The notes: a model not told the origin generated them from the sequence alone. A DNA stretch of 25,408 nt from an uncultured Clostridia bacterium (GCA_934178555.1 CAKPQL010000019.1:1-25408); one strand, 5' to 3'. Shown: positions 15,096-23,725, counted from the first letter of the stretch. Translations and numbers: made by a program.

Positions 15096-18000
15096 TTGTA
15101 TAATATAGACGATAACTTTATAAATCAAATAGGAACTGCAGGAAAAGAAAAAGATATAATAGTTATGAAAGGAAAAGATAAAATAATTCCTCAAACATTT
15201 AAACACTCTTTTTCAGGAGAAATATTTACTTCAGTAATGCAAAAAATAGAAATTGAAGTTAAAAATGGAAACTTATTAAAGGAAGATACTATATTACAAC
15301 CTAAATATGGATTAAAAGTAGATAATGAATACAAATATTTAGATTACTCAAATTATAATGTATATTCTAGTGAAATAAACTATGATACTAATATTGTAAA
15401 AACGATAGCTTATGATAATTTAGTAAAGTTTATGATAAAATATGAACTAGGAAAATTGAATATAACATTTCCTACGACAATATTAGGATTAATTCAAGCA
15501 ATCTGTAACTATATAGGAGTTCAACTATATAGTACAGATTTTTTTAATGCAAATTTGTCTATAGAAGAAGATCTATTTAGTGAATTGAATTGTACGTATA
15601 GAGATATTATAAATTACATTTGCCAAGCAACTTTGACAACTGCAATTATTAAAAATAATAAATTATATTTCAAAAAAGTAACTGAAACAAATAAAAAGAT
15701 AGTTCCTAAATTATTAAAAAAAATGAAAATAAAGCAAGAATTTGGTGGCTGTAATAGTTTAGTTTTAGGAAGAGGCGATTTAAACGACAATATTTATTCA
15801 AAAGATGATGCTTTAATAAAACAAGATGGATTACAAGAAATAAGATTTGATAATAATGAAATATTGAATAAAAGAAGAGAAGCAGTAATAGATAGTATGT
15901 TTGCACAAGTTAAAGGTTTAAAATATTATTCTTTTGAAATAAAAGATAAAGGAATTGGAATATTTGAACCTGCAGACCTTTGTCAAATGCAAGACTTAAA
16001 TAATAATACATATAAAGTATTAGTATTAAATCAAAATATAACAATCACTAGTGGCTGTGAAGGAAGTATGAGTGCGAATGTACCTAATGCAAGTACAACA
16101 AAATATGAATACGCTACAGATAGCCAAAAACGACAAAGTAAAACAGAGATAATAGTAGACAAACAAGGGAAAAAGATAACTCAATTAGCTCAAGAGACAA
16201 CAGAAAGAATAGAGCAAGTTCAATCACAAACAGACTTAAATACAGATGAAATAGCAAAAATGGGTAGTACTAAAATAGCAAAAGGTACAGAATTAAATAT
16301 AGATGCAAGCAAAAACCCAGCGCATATAAAAATATGGGGAAAAACAGAACAAGCCACAAGAAGTGGAAAAAATTTATTTAATATAAGTAAAATAACTGAG
16401 AATAAGCTAATTACTTCTAGTGGAACTATAGAAGAAGTTATAAGTGCATTTTATAGTGATTATATTTATATAAAAGGAAAAACAGATTATGTATTTAACA
16501 CTTCAAACAATGTAGAAGTTGCTTTGTATAATGAAAATACAAAAGAATTTATAACAAGATTATCTACTAAAAAAATAAATACTGATGTTGATTGTTATGT
16601 TAGATTTAATGGTAATATAGAAGAAAAAGACGATATTATGTTAGAGCAAGGCTCAATATCAACTGACTATGAACCTTATGGAGCAAGTCCTTCCCCAGAT
16701 TACCCTAGCAGAATAAGAAATATAGGGAATAATGTAAATTTAGCTAATTTAGGAAATGAAACATTTACCAGATTAGGATTTGAAAATATTACAAATGGTA
16801 GTGAATGGAAAATATCTGGAACTTCAACAGAAAGTAATTATCTTAGAACTGATTTTATAAGTTTAGGAAAATTTAAGAAAGGTACTTATACTTTTAAAAT
16901 AATTAGTCCTGATATAACAACAACTAATATAGCATTTACAATTAGAAATATAGTAAATAATACAAATATTTCAAGTACATCTGTACAAAATAAAACGATT
17001 AATTTTACTTTAGAGGAAGAAACTGAATTAGGTGTAAATATTTGGAATAATGGTGTAGGAAATATTATTAATGGAACTATATATATAAAATTAGAAGAAG
17101 GTTCAACAGCAACACCTTACACGGAATATGGCTGTGGAAGTATTGATTATGAAATAGAAAATGAAAATATTTTTAGTAGTGATTTAGAAATAGGAGAAAT
17201 AAATAATACAACTGGTCTTAATGTTTCAAATGGAAATGCTATAAGAACAAAAGATTATATAAAAGTAAAACCAAATACTACGTATACTTTAAAAAATAGT
17301 AACAATTATATGAATGTTGTATATTTTTATACAACAGATAAAACATTTATAAATTACTCATATTCAACAGATACCTCATACACATTTACAACTGGAACTA
17401 AAGTAGAATATATAAGAGTACGTTCAAGTTCAGCAAATATACAAAATGATTTAACAACAAAATATATGTTAGTAGAAGGTTCAATAGTAAAAACATATGT
17501 AGAACACCAAGAACAAATAATACATTTTCCTTTAAGTGAAGGACAATTATTACACGAAGAAGATTATCTTGCAGAAGATGGAATACACCAAAAGAGAAAA
17601 ACTTATATATTTACGGGAACAGAAGAAATTGAACTTTGGGGAAATGGAACTGATAGTGCTTATAGAATGGTATATAAAGGGCTAGTAAGTGAAACTAAAA
17701 AGAGTGGCTTAATACTTTCTAATTATTATTCTATGAAATTACCAACTCAATTATATGAATTTGTTGAAGGAATAGCAATAGATACTAATGGATATATAAT
17801 AATTCATGATGAAAAATATTCTACAGTAGCTAAATTTAAAGAACATTTAGCAGAACAATATGCAAATGGTACACCAGTAATAGTAGAATATGAACTAGCA
17901 GAAGAAATTATTACACCTTTAACACCTACACAGCAGAAAGTTATCGATAATATAGAAACTTTTAAAGGAACAAACTATATTAGTTGCATAAATGAGATAG

Positions 18001-18584
18001 TACCTGAAAAAATAGAGATGGAATATTATCCTAACACTCCTTTTAACGACACTTTGGTTAATAAAGATACATTTGATAAAGTAACAAGTGATATGTCTGC
18101 TCAAATTAATATAAAAGCGAATGAAGTAGAGACAAGTGTAAAAGAAAGTACAACTGCTAGCATATTAACTTTATTAAACAATGGCTATTTGACAGCAGAA
18201 CAAGTAAATGCTCTTGTAAATGGTAATGCAGAAGATATAGCAGTAGTAAAAGAGCAATTAAAACAAACAATAACATCTTCACAAATGCAGATAGAAATAA
18301 CAAAAGCTTTAGAGGGTGGAGTAAGTTACTTAAAGAATACTTTATTTACAATAGATGATAAAGGTATGGCTATTGCAACTAATCAAGATGAGTTTAACGC
18401 ACTTTATAATAACAAAGGTATGTATTTATATTCTTTTGAACAATTAATTGCTAAATTTGACGTTAACGGAGCAACACTTAACAATTTAAAAATATTAGGA
18501 GAAGTAGAAACAGAAAATTTAAGAATGATGAATGTTTCGGTAAGTGGAGTAGCACATACACACATTCACTGGATTGGGGGATAG
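15096..18584 (+). CDS. Tail hub / tail-associated receptor-binding protein
   Basis: A 1162-aa protein. Residues 1-350 look like the gp27-like tail hub (VKTIAYDNLVKFMIKYELG, YRDIINYICQATLT, FEPADLCQMQDLNN). A coiled linker (about 345-390, ITQLAQETTERIEQ) leads to three beta-sandwich-like modules, each ending in a variant of LEQGS...YEPYG: about 512-528, 662-678 and 789-805. These look like carbohydrate-binding modules, with the linker SPSPDYPSRI between the first two. The C-terminal 200 residues are helical, followed by strands and HTHIHWIGG (His 1154, 1156, 1158). TTG start at 15096 is supported by AAGGAGG 7 nt upstream. No peptidase motif was recognised. Confidence 0.8.
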   Translation: MYNIDDNFINQIGTAGKEKDIIVMKGKDKIIPQTFKHSFSGEIFTSVMQKIEIEVKNGNLLKEDTILQPKYGLKVDNEYKYLDYSNYNVYSSEINYDTNIVKTIAYDNLVKFMIKYELGKLNITFPTTILGLIQAICNYIGVQLYSTDFFNANLSIEEDLFSELNCTYRDIINYICQATLTTAIIKNNKLYFKKVTETNKKIVPKLLKKMKIKQEFGGCNSLVLGRGDLNDNIYSKDDALIKQDGLQEIRFDNNEILNKRREAVIDSMFAQVKGLKYYSFEIKDKGIGIFEPADLCQMQDLNNNTYKVLVLNQNITITSGCEGSMSANVPNASTTKYEYATDSQKRQSKTEIIVDKQGKKITQLAQETTERIEQVQSQTDLNTDEIAKMGSTKIAKGTELNIDASKNPAHIKIWGKTEQATRSGKNLFNISKITENKLITSSGTIEEVISAFYSDYIYIKGKTDYVFNTSNNVEVALYNENTKEFITRLSTKKINTDVDCYVRFNGNIEEKDDIMLEQGSISTDYEPYGASPSPDYPSRIRNIGNNVNLANLGNETFTRLGFENITNGSEWKISGTSTESNYLRTDFISLGKFKKGTYTFKIISPDITTTNIAFTIRNIVNNTNISSTSVQNKTINFTLEEETELGVNIWNNGVGNIINGTIYIKLEEGSTATPYTEYGCGSIDYEIENENIFSSDLEIGEINNTTGLNVSNGNAIRTKDYIKVKPNTTYTLKNSNNYMNVVYFYTTDKTFINYSYSTDTSYTFTTGTKVEYIRVRSSSANIQNDLTTKYMLVEGSIVKTYVEHQEQIIHFPLSEGQLLHEEDYLAEDGIHQKRKTYIFTGTEEIELWGNGTDSAYRMVYKGLVSETKKSGLILSNYYSMKLPTQLYEFVEGIAIDTNGYIIIHDEKYSTVAKFKEHLAEQYANGTPVIVEYELAEEIITPLTPTQQKVIDNIETFKGTNYISCINEIVPEKIEMEYYPNTPFNDTLVNKDTFDKVTSDMSAQINIKANEVETSVKESTTASILTLLNNGYLTAEQVNALVNGNAEDIAVVKEQLKQTITSSQMQIEITKALEGGVSYLKNTLFTIDDKGMAIATNQDEFNALYNNKGMYLYSFEQLIAKFDVNGATLNNLKILGEVETENLRMMNVSVSGVAHTHIHWIGG

Positions 18585-18586
18585 AT

Positions 18587-20623
18587 ATGGCAAGAATTAA
18601 TGGTTCAACAGGAAAAAATTCAAGTCATTGGAGTTATTATGTAGAAGTTACCGAGTTAAATGTAAATGTAGCTAATAATACTTCACAAGTAAAAGTTGAT
18701 TTATATTTAGGTGCATCTAGTTATTCTGGTGCAAGTAGAGGAAATATATCAGCTACACATTATATTAATACTCGTTACAACGGACAAGATATTCAATATA
18801 CTTTTGCAACTGGAGCATATAATATTTCAAAAAATCAAACAATTTTATTAGGTAGTATTACATCTAATCCAATTCCACACAACGACGATGGAAGTTTGAC
18901 ATTAGAAATAGAAGCGGAAAGTCCAGATCTAGCAACTGGTAGTGGTTATGGTCCGTATTCAGGATTTCTTAACGGAAATGTACAATTAACTAAAATCGCA
19001 AGAAAATCAAGTGTGTTATGTGCAGATGGAAATATAGGTAGTTCTACTACAATTAATATAAATAGAGCAAGTTCTAGTTTCACTCATACTTTAAAATATT
19101 CTTTTGGTAGTTTAAGTGGAACAATAGCTACAAAAACTAATAATACGAGCATAGGTTGGACAATTCCAACCTCTTTTTATGCTCAAATTCCAAATGCAAA
19201 AAGTGGAAAAGGTACAATAACTTGCGAAACTTATAGTGGAAACACATTAATAGGAAGTTCAACTTGTAATTTTAATGCAATAGTTTTAGAAAGTACAAAT
19301 AAGCCTTCGATTTCTGCAAGTGTAGAAGATACAAACACAACAACAATAGCATTAACAGGCGATAAGAATAAATTAGTCAAATATTTCTCAAATGCAAAAG
19401 TTGTTATTACAGCCACAGCAAAAAATAGTGCAACAATTAAAAGTCAAAAAGTCGTTTGTGGTGATGGTAAATCAGCTACAACAGCAACATCCACTTTAAA
19501 TAAAGTAGAAAGTGGAAGTTTTGTAGTTTCTACAAGTGACAGCAGAGGATATTCAAATAGTGCAACAATTAATAAAACACTTGTAAATTACATTAAGCTA
19601 GCTATAACAGAGTTAAATATTGCAAGAGAAAGTAGCACTTCGAATACAATTAAAGCAACCTTAAAAGGGAACTATTTTAATTCTTCTTTTGGTTCTGTAG
19701 CAAATACACTAGCTTTAAAATGGAAATACAGAATAGCTGGAGGTAGTTGGAGTGGTTATACAACAATAACAGCAACATTAAGTGGAAACACATTTACATA
19801 TTCAGGAACATTAGGAACGGCATTTGACTATCAAAAAGCTTATGAATTTGAAATAGTAGCACAAGATAAATTAATAACAGATACAAAAACAAAAAGTGTA
19901 ACAATAGGTATTCCTTTGTTTGACATATGGAAAGACAATTTTAAAGTCAATGGTACAAATACAGCCAATAAATTTGTAGGACCTTTACAAGGAAATGCAG
20001 ATACATCTACTAAGGCTACAAATGATAGTGATGGAACAAAAATAAGTACATATTATCCCAGAGCAGGAGCAATAGAGAGGTTTGATTTTAATGCTACATC
20101 AAGTGGATTAGCTAAAAGGAGCTTTTTAGGAACGGTAAACGATACAAATAAAATTTGGTATAATTTAATAAATGTTCGTCACAGAAATGGAGAAGGTGAT
20201 GGAACAAGTTATGGAATGCAAATGAGAAAATTATTGACATCTCCAAATAGCGTACTAGAAATGAGAAGTCAAACAGGCACTAATTCTTGGAATAGTTGGG
20301 AACAAATATATAGACGTAAAACTCTTTATAATAATGCTTCTGGAACAAATGGAAGCGTAACTTTAAATGAAAGTGCAGCTAATTTTAGTTGCATAGAAAT
20401 AATTTATGATGGTGGTTATATAAGTAAAAGAGTGTTTTCTCCTAATGGAAAAATGATTACTATACCACTTCATTATTATGTGAATAGTTTAGCACAAGTG
20501 CAATTTGCATATTTAACTATATCAGGGACAACAATAACTAAAGGCAAATCATATTATTTTAGCTATAATACACAAGGCGAAAGTAATGATTTAAAAATAT
20601 ATAATGTTATTGGTTATAGATAG
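18587..20623 (+). CDS. Tail fibre / receptor-binding protein (DUF859-like)
   Basis: A 678-aa beta-rich fibre protein. N-terminus ARINGSTGKNSSHWSYYVEV and the repeated immunoglobulin-like strands (FTHTLKYSFGSLSGTIA, WTIPTSFYAQIPNAKSG) match the DUF859 type of siphophage minor structural proteins. Near 445-460 it changes to a fibre segment (FDIWKDNFKVNGTNTANKF) and about 495-577 resembles a knob-type tail-fibre domain ending MRSQTGTNSWNSWEQIYRR. The last 100 residues form a terminal beta domain (IPLHYYVNSLAQVQFAYLT). Probably binds the host surface with the hub protein upstream, from which it is separated by 2 bases. Confidence 0.8.
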   Translation: MARINGSTGKNSSHWSYYVEVTELNVNVANNTSQVKVDLYLGASSYSGASRGNISATHYINTRYNGQDIQYTFATGAYNISKNQTILLGSITSNPIPHNDDGSLTLEIEAESPDLATGSGYGPYSGFLNGNVQLTKIARKSSVLCADGNIGSSTTININRASSSFTHTLKYSFGSLSGTIATKTNNTSIGWTIPTSFYAQIPNAKSGKGTITCETYSGNTLIGSSTCNFNAIVLESTNKPSISASVEDTNTTTIALTGDKNKLVKYFSNAKVVITATAKNSATIKSQKVVCGDGKSATTATSTLNKVESGSFVVSTSDSRGYSNSATINKTLVNYIKLAITELNIARESSTSNTIKATLKGNYFNSSFGSVANTLALKWKYRIAGGSWSGYTTITATLSGNTFTYSGTLGTAFDYQKAYEFEIVAQDKLITDTKTKSVTIGIPLFDIWKDNFKVNGTNTANKFVGPLQGNADTSTKATNDSDGTKISTYYPRAGAIERFDFNATSSGLAKRSFLGTVNDTNKIWYNLINVRHRNGEGDGTSYGMQMRKLLTSPNSVLEMRSQTGTNSWNSWEQIYRRKTLYNNASGTNGSVTLNESAANFSCIEIIYDGGYISKRVFSPNGKMITIPLHYYVNSLAQVQFAYLTISGTTITKGKSYYFSYNTQGESNDLKIYNVIGYR

Positions 20624-20635
20624 AAAGGAGAAAAT

Positions 20636-20977
20636 ATGGCATTACAAAAAGAAATAGAATTAGAAAATGGAGTTGTTATTAATTATCATAGAATAACAAG
20701 TTTAACTAAAGTAACAAATCTAAATAATATAATAGAAGTAAGTTCTTATATAAGTAAATCTCAAAGAGATAAAGAACAACAATATCAATTAGCACAAAAG
20801 AAGTTTGCTAATAATGAAGAACTTACAACAGAAGAACAAGAACTTCTAGAAAAAGGAATAAATGTATTTATTGATACAGATTACATATCTATTCCGTATA
20901 ATGAAGAGATGTCTATAGAAAGTGCGTATGAATATTTAAAGGCAACAGAAAAATATAAAGAGGCGGAGGATATCTAA
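20636..20977 (+). CDS. Conserved small tail-module protein
   Basis: A 113-aa protein starting ALQKEIELENGVVINYHRIT, followed by NIIEVSSYISKSQRDKE, a charged helix, and FIDTDYISIPYNEEMSIESAYEYLKAT. This form is common in Firmicute phages between the tail fibre and the holin and likely belongs to the fibre or baseplate, though no function is established to my knowledge. AGAAAGGAG precedes the ATG; the TAA overlaps the next start. Confidence 0.65.
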   Translation: MALQKEIELENGVVINYHRITSLTKVTNLNNIIEVSSYISKSQRDKEQQYQLAQKKFANNEELTTEEQELLEKGINVFIDTDYISIPYNEEMSIESAYEYLKATEKYKEAEDI

Positions 20978-21309
20978 TGGAAGAAACAAATAATGTTATA
21001 GATATATTGCTAAATAATGGAGGAACTGTTGTAATGGCAGTTCTTTTTATTGTGTTTCTTTTTTATGACAGAAAAGATAGAAAAGAGAAAGAAGAGCAAG
21101 CAAGACAAGAGAGAAAAGAAGAAAAGGAAGCTAACAATAAATTGTTAAGTGAGCTATCAGCATCTAACAGAAATATAGCAGAAAGTTTAAATCTGTTAAA
21201 AACGAGCATGGATAATACAAATAGTGAATTTAAACAGCATGATGAAAGAGCAATTAAAGGTTTTCAAGAGATACATGAAGATTTAATTATTTTAAAGGAA
21301 AGGAAGTGA
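20977..21309 (+). CDS. UviB/BhlA-like holin-associated membrane protein
   Basis: A 110-aa protein with one N-terminal membrane helix (residues about 12-30, NGGTVVMAVLFIVFLFYD), then a highly charged coiled coil (RKDRKEKEEQARQERKEEK) and a helical tail. This matches BhlA/UviB-type proteins that accompany holins in Clostridium and Bacillus phages and contribute to membrane permeabilisation. The start overlaps the preceding stop (TAATG) and its TGA overlaps the first bases of the holin reading frame. Confidence 0.75.
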   Translation: MEETNNVIDILLNNGGTVVMAVLFIVFLFYDRKDRKEKEEQARQERKEEKEANNKLLSELSASNRNIAESLNLLKTSMDNTNSEFKQHDERAIKGFQEIHEDLIILKERK

Positions 21310-21314
21310 TATAC

Positions 21315-21584
21315 ATGGATTTATCAGTATTAACACAATATTTAGATTTAATAGTAGTAGGAATATGTTTATGTGTAGGTTATATGATCAAAACTGGATT
21401 TGATAAAATACCAAACAAATACATACCTCTTATAGTTGGCATATTAGGTTTAACTATTAAAATATTAATGAGTATAAATACAGGAATAAACGGAGAAGTG
21501 ATATTAAGTGGTCTATTAAGTGGACTAGCTTCTACAGGAATGTATGAAATGTTTAAAAATTTAATTTACAAGGGGGAAAAATAA
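21315..21584 (+). CDS. Holin (Phage_holin_5_2-like)
   Basis: An 89-aa membrane protein (ATG 21315 after AGGAAG; GTG 21306 would add three residues). Two clear hydrophobic segments (about 9-24 LIVVGICLCVGYMI, 36-53 YIPLIVGILGLTIKILM) and a third weaker one (about 63-80 VILSGLLSGLASTGMYE). The IPLIVGILGL and SGLLSGLAST elements fit the Hol44/holin_5_2 group. It forms the membrane lesion that lets the downstream amidase reach the wall. Ends directly at the amidase start. Confidence 0.8.
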   Translation: MDLSVLTQYLDLIVVGICLCVGYMIKTGFDKIPNKYIPLIVGILGLTIKILMSINTGINGEVILSGLLSGLASTGMYEMFKNLIYKGEK

Positions 21585-22340
21585 ATGGAAATAATTGAAA
21601 CAAATTTAGAATTTAATAGTAATCATAGTGCAATGAAAGAGGTTGAAGGAATATTACTTCATAATTCAGGAGTATCAGTATTACAAAGTATTGAAGTAAT
21701 ACATAACTATCATAAAAGCAAAGGCTGGGCAGGTATAGGATATCAGTACTATGTAAGAAAAGATGGTTCTGTATATAGAGGTAGACCAGAAAATATGGCA
21801 GGAGCTCATTGCCCAGGTGTAAATAGCAACTCAATAGGAATTTGTGCAGAAGGTAATTTCAATGAAGAAACTATGCCAGAAGTACAAAAACAAGCTATAA
21901 TTGAATTAGTAAAAGATATTAAGTCAAGATATGATATTAAATGGATAAAAGGACATAGAGAAATACTTGCAACAAGTTGTCCAGGGGAAAACTTTCCACT
22001 AGAAGAGATAAAAAATGCAGTTGAAAATATTAAAGATGAAGAAATCCCACAAACAACAAAATCAATAATAGATTTAGCAAATGAAGTAATAGCTGGAAAA
22101 TATGGAGTAGGAGCAGAAAGAAAACAAGCTTTAGGTTCTTTATATAATGAAGTACAAGCTAAGGTAAATGAAATTTTACTAGGAAAGACAGAAACTTCAA
22201 ATAGAAAATCAAACGAAGAAATAGCAGACGAAGTAATTGAAGGAAAATGGGGAAACAATCCAGCAAGAAAAGAAAAATTAATTGCAGAAGGATACGATTA
22301 CAATGCTATTCAATGTATAGTAAATAGAAAATTAAGATAA
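21585..22340 (+). CDS. Endolysin: N-acetylmuramoyl-L-alanine amidase with two CW_7 repeats
   Basis: A 251-aa endolysin. Residues about 18-150 are an Amidase_2 (PGRP-like zinc) domain with ligands H26 (ILLHNSG), H124 (KGHRE) and C132 (SCPGENFP), plus WAGIGYQYYVRKDGSVYRG. Two C-terminal Cpl-7 type (CW_7) wall-binding repeats follow: LANEVIAGKYGVGAERKQAL (about 164-183) and IADEVIEGKWGNNPARKEKL (about 211-230). It cleaves the amide bond between muramic acid and the peptide stem. No signal peptide, so export depends on the holin. ATG touches the holin stop; AAGGGGG lies upstream. Confidence 0.95.
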   Translation: MEIIETNLEFNSNHSAMKEVEGILLHNSGVSVLQSIEVIHNYHKSKGWAGIGYQYYVRKDGSVYRGRPENMAGAHCPGVNSNSIGICAEGNFNEETMPEVQKQAIIELVKDIKSRYDIKWIKGHREILATSCPGENFPLEEIKNAVENIKDEEIPQTTKSIIDLANEVIAGKYGVGAERKQALGSLYNEVQAKVNEILLGKTETSNRKSNEEIADEVIEGKWGNNPARKEKLIAEGYDYNAIQCIVNRKLR

Positions 22341-22343
22341 TAA

Positions 22344-22374
22344 AAAGGCAGATTTTACTCTGCCTTTATTTCTT
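22344..22374. terminator. Bidirectional terminator after the lysis genes
   Basis: AAAGGCAG (22344-22351) pairs with CTGCCTTT (22360-22367) with an 8-nt loop; T-rich tracts follow in both directions. It ends the lysis transcript and also holds, in its loop, the stop codon of the minus-strand 51-aa gene. Confidence 0.85.
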
Positions 22375-22510
22375 TTTTGCTAGCGATACAATATCCTTTT
22401 TCTGATTTGTACTTATTTCTAAAATTTTCATATTCTTCTTTAGTATGTTTAGAATCATCAAAAAGTTCTTCTACTTCATTAGTGTGAATATTTAACGCAG
22501 AAAAAATCAT
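22355..22510 (-). CDS. 51-aa minus-strand protein of unknown function
   Basis: On the minus strand ATG 22510 follows GAGGTGAT at 7 nt and the frame runs 51 codons to TAA inside the terminator loop. The product starts MIFSALNIHTNEVEEL, is rich in Glu/Lys/Asp, has one Cys and no membrane segment. It has a promoter candidate at 22574-22602. Between them lies a five-codon frame (22552 down to 22535, MKYKK) with a strong AGAAGGAG site. Family not recognised. Codon use is like its neighbours. Confidence 0.55.
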   Translation of the reverse strand: MIFSALNIHTNEVEELFDDSKHTKEEYENFRNKYKSEKGYCIASKKEIKAE

Positions 22511-22573
22511 ATTACTTATCACCTCGCTTTCTTTTTATTTTTTATATTTCATCTCAAAATTCTCCTTCTATAG

Positions 22574-22602
22574 ATAATACGTAAAAAATCTCCAAAAGTC
22601 AA
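22574..22602 (-). promoter_or_regulatory. Sigma-A-like promoter for the 51-aa gene
   Basis: On the minus strand TTGACT (22597-22602) and TATTAT (22574-22579) are 17 bp apart. The start would fall at or just inside the AGAAGGAG site of the five-codon frame at 22552-22535, so that frame would be near-leaderless. Confidence 0.5.
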
Positions 22603-22685
22603 TAAAATCAAGGAATATAATTATTCAAATTCAAAATAAAAACGGCTTAAAATTGATTGTAATGCGTTGATTTTTGGCTGATAAA

Positions 22686-22768
22686 ATAAAAAAGTGGATA
22701 GTTGCAAGAACTATCCAAAATCTTCTTATGACCGCCGTGAAATTTACATAACACGAGGTAAAATCTAA
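22686..22768 (-). ncRNA. Candidate small RNA (antitoxin-type layout)
   Basis: A minus-strand promoter (22773-22801) and a rho-independent terminator (22690-22716) bracket about 80 nt with no convincing frame. The terminator is an 8-bp perfect stem GGATAGTT-N5-AACTATCC followed on the minus strand by a T-rich tail. The arrangement resembles the antisense RNA of convergent type I toxin-antitoxin loci. No intact small hydrophobic toxin was found on the plus strand, so the partner may be decayed or absent. Confidence 0.4.
22690..22716 (-). terminator. Rho-independent terminator on the minus strand
   Basis: Perfect 8-bp stem (22696-22703 with 22709-22716, 5-nt loop) followed, reading leftwards, by ACTTTTTTATTTT. 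Confidence 0.75.
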
Positions 22769-22772
22769 TTTC

Positions 22773-22801
22773 ATTATAATATATAATATTCACTTTGTCA
22801 A
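22773..22801 (-). promoter_or_regulatory. Consensus sigma-A promoter for the small RNA
   Basis: On the minus strand TTGACA (22796-22801) and TATAAT (22773-22778) are both perfect hexamers spaced by 17 bp, the strongest promoter in the window. It lies just downstream of the MazF-like gene and fires leftwards; its product would begin near 22766. Confidence 0.75.
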
Positions 22802-22825
22802 ATAAAATATTCAAAAAATTAAAAA

Positions 22826-23584
22826 TTATTTTGTATATAATTTTTTGATCTTATTATCTATCAAATTAAGTGAGATGTCAGATAGTCTTATCCCAGATAA
22901 TATAGGAGTTTTAAAAATTCTCTGTTTACTTATTGTTGTTATTTGATGGACATAAGCAATACTACCATGTTTCATTCTTTCTATTTCTTCATTTATTTTT
23001 TGGAAATAATCAATACTCTTTACAAGACTTTTTATATCAACTGCTTTATCATTAGATTTTGAATCTTTATTAAATAATACTAATTGTTGATTTACATATT
23101 GACCTTGTTTTTCCAACTTCTTAGATAAAAGAGTAAACAATTCATCACCTAAATTGATACATGTTTCTGAATTATATTCTTTATCTTCTTTTATTGAACT
23201 TAAAGGAATAACATTTAAATTGCCAGAATAAGGATTATCATTTTTATTTATTACGACACAATAATGTAAACCGCCTAATTCATTTCCAACATTAAATCCA
23301 AGATTTACTTTTACAATATCGCCTCTTTTAAAAACTTTTAGTTTAGTAGTATCAAATGTTTTTTCATCATCATGATATTGAGCGAAGTCTTTAAACCAAT
23401 AAGCTAAAATATTACTTTTTTTATATTCGGATAATTCAATATGCTTATTAAATGAAACATCTAATCTTCTTAAAGCACTATCTTTATGAGCAATAGCTTC
23501 ACTTTTCTCTTCTCCAATCATAGTTTGCCCTTTTATTATTTGAGTATTTAATTTATAAATATTTTCATCTTGTAAATTTTCCAA
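22826..23584 (-). CDS. Long MazF/PemK-like endoribonuclease toxin
   Basis: A 252-aa protein whose central region shows the MazF/PemK signature: KRGDIVKVNLGF (residues about 86-97), GLHYCVVINKND (about 105-116) and LNVIPLSS (about 123-130). MazF proteins cleave mRNA at short sites. The N-terminal 85 residues and a 100-residue C-terminal part are extra compared with the usual 110-aa toxins, and the N-terminus (NLQDENIYKLNTQIIKGQ) is helical. No antitoxin gene precedes it. I chose TTG 23584, 7 nt after GGGAGGT; GTG 23620 would lie upstream of the predicted transcription start from promoter 23611-23639. Confidence 0.75.
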   Translation of the reverse strand: MENLQDENIYKLNTQIIKGQTMIGEEKSEAIAHKDSALRRLDVSFNKHIELSEYKKSNILAYWFKDFAQYHDDEKTFDTTKLKVFKRGDIVKVNLGFNVGNELGGLHYCVVINKNDNPYSGNLNVIPLSSIKEDKEYNSETCINLGDELFTLLSKKLEKQGQYVNQQLVLFNKDSKSNDKAVDIKSLVKSIDYFQKINEEIERMKHGSIAYVHQITTISKQRIFKTPILSGIRLSDISLNLIDNKIKKLYTK

Positions 23585-23610
23585 TGTTTTTACCTCCCAT
23601 ATTAAAGAAA

Positions 23611-23639
23611 AATATATCACGATTTACAGAAAAAGACAA
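23611..23639 (-). promoter_or_regulatory. Promoter of the MazF-like gene
   Basis: On the minus strand TTGTCT (23634-23639) and TATATT (23611-23616) are 17 bp apart, with TG one base before the -10 (TGA-TATATT). It supports the TTG start at 23584, about 20 nt downstream of the expected start. Confidence 0.6.
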
Positions 23640-23673
23640 TATATTTCAAAAATTTTTCCAACTACTTCCAAAA

Positions 23674-23707
23674 TTCGACAAACAAAAGTAACATAATATG
23701 CTATAAT
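23674..23707 (+). promoter_or_regulatory. TTCGACA-N21 extended -10 promoter of the 61-aa gene
   Basis: TTCGACA (23674-23680), 21 nt ending in TGC, then TATAAT (23702-23707). There is no canonical -35 at 16-18 bp. The expected transcription start is about 23714, at the GAGGTGG ribosome site itself, so the mRNA would have almost no 5' leader. Confidence 0.65.
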
Positions 23708-23725
23708 AGTGTTGAGGTGGTAAGT

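Noticed and set aside
21806..22258. Minus-strand open frame opposite the amidase
   Set aside because: The plus-strand amidase has intact catalytic residues and repeats; the antisense frame has no start signal.
22694..22768. Plus-strand 24-codon frame from GTG to TAA opposite the small RNA
   Set aside because: It lacks a ribosome site and promoter, is interrupted upstream, and overlaps a terminator stem; at most a remnant.
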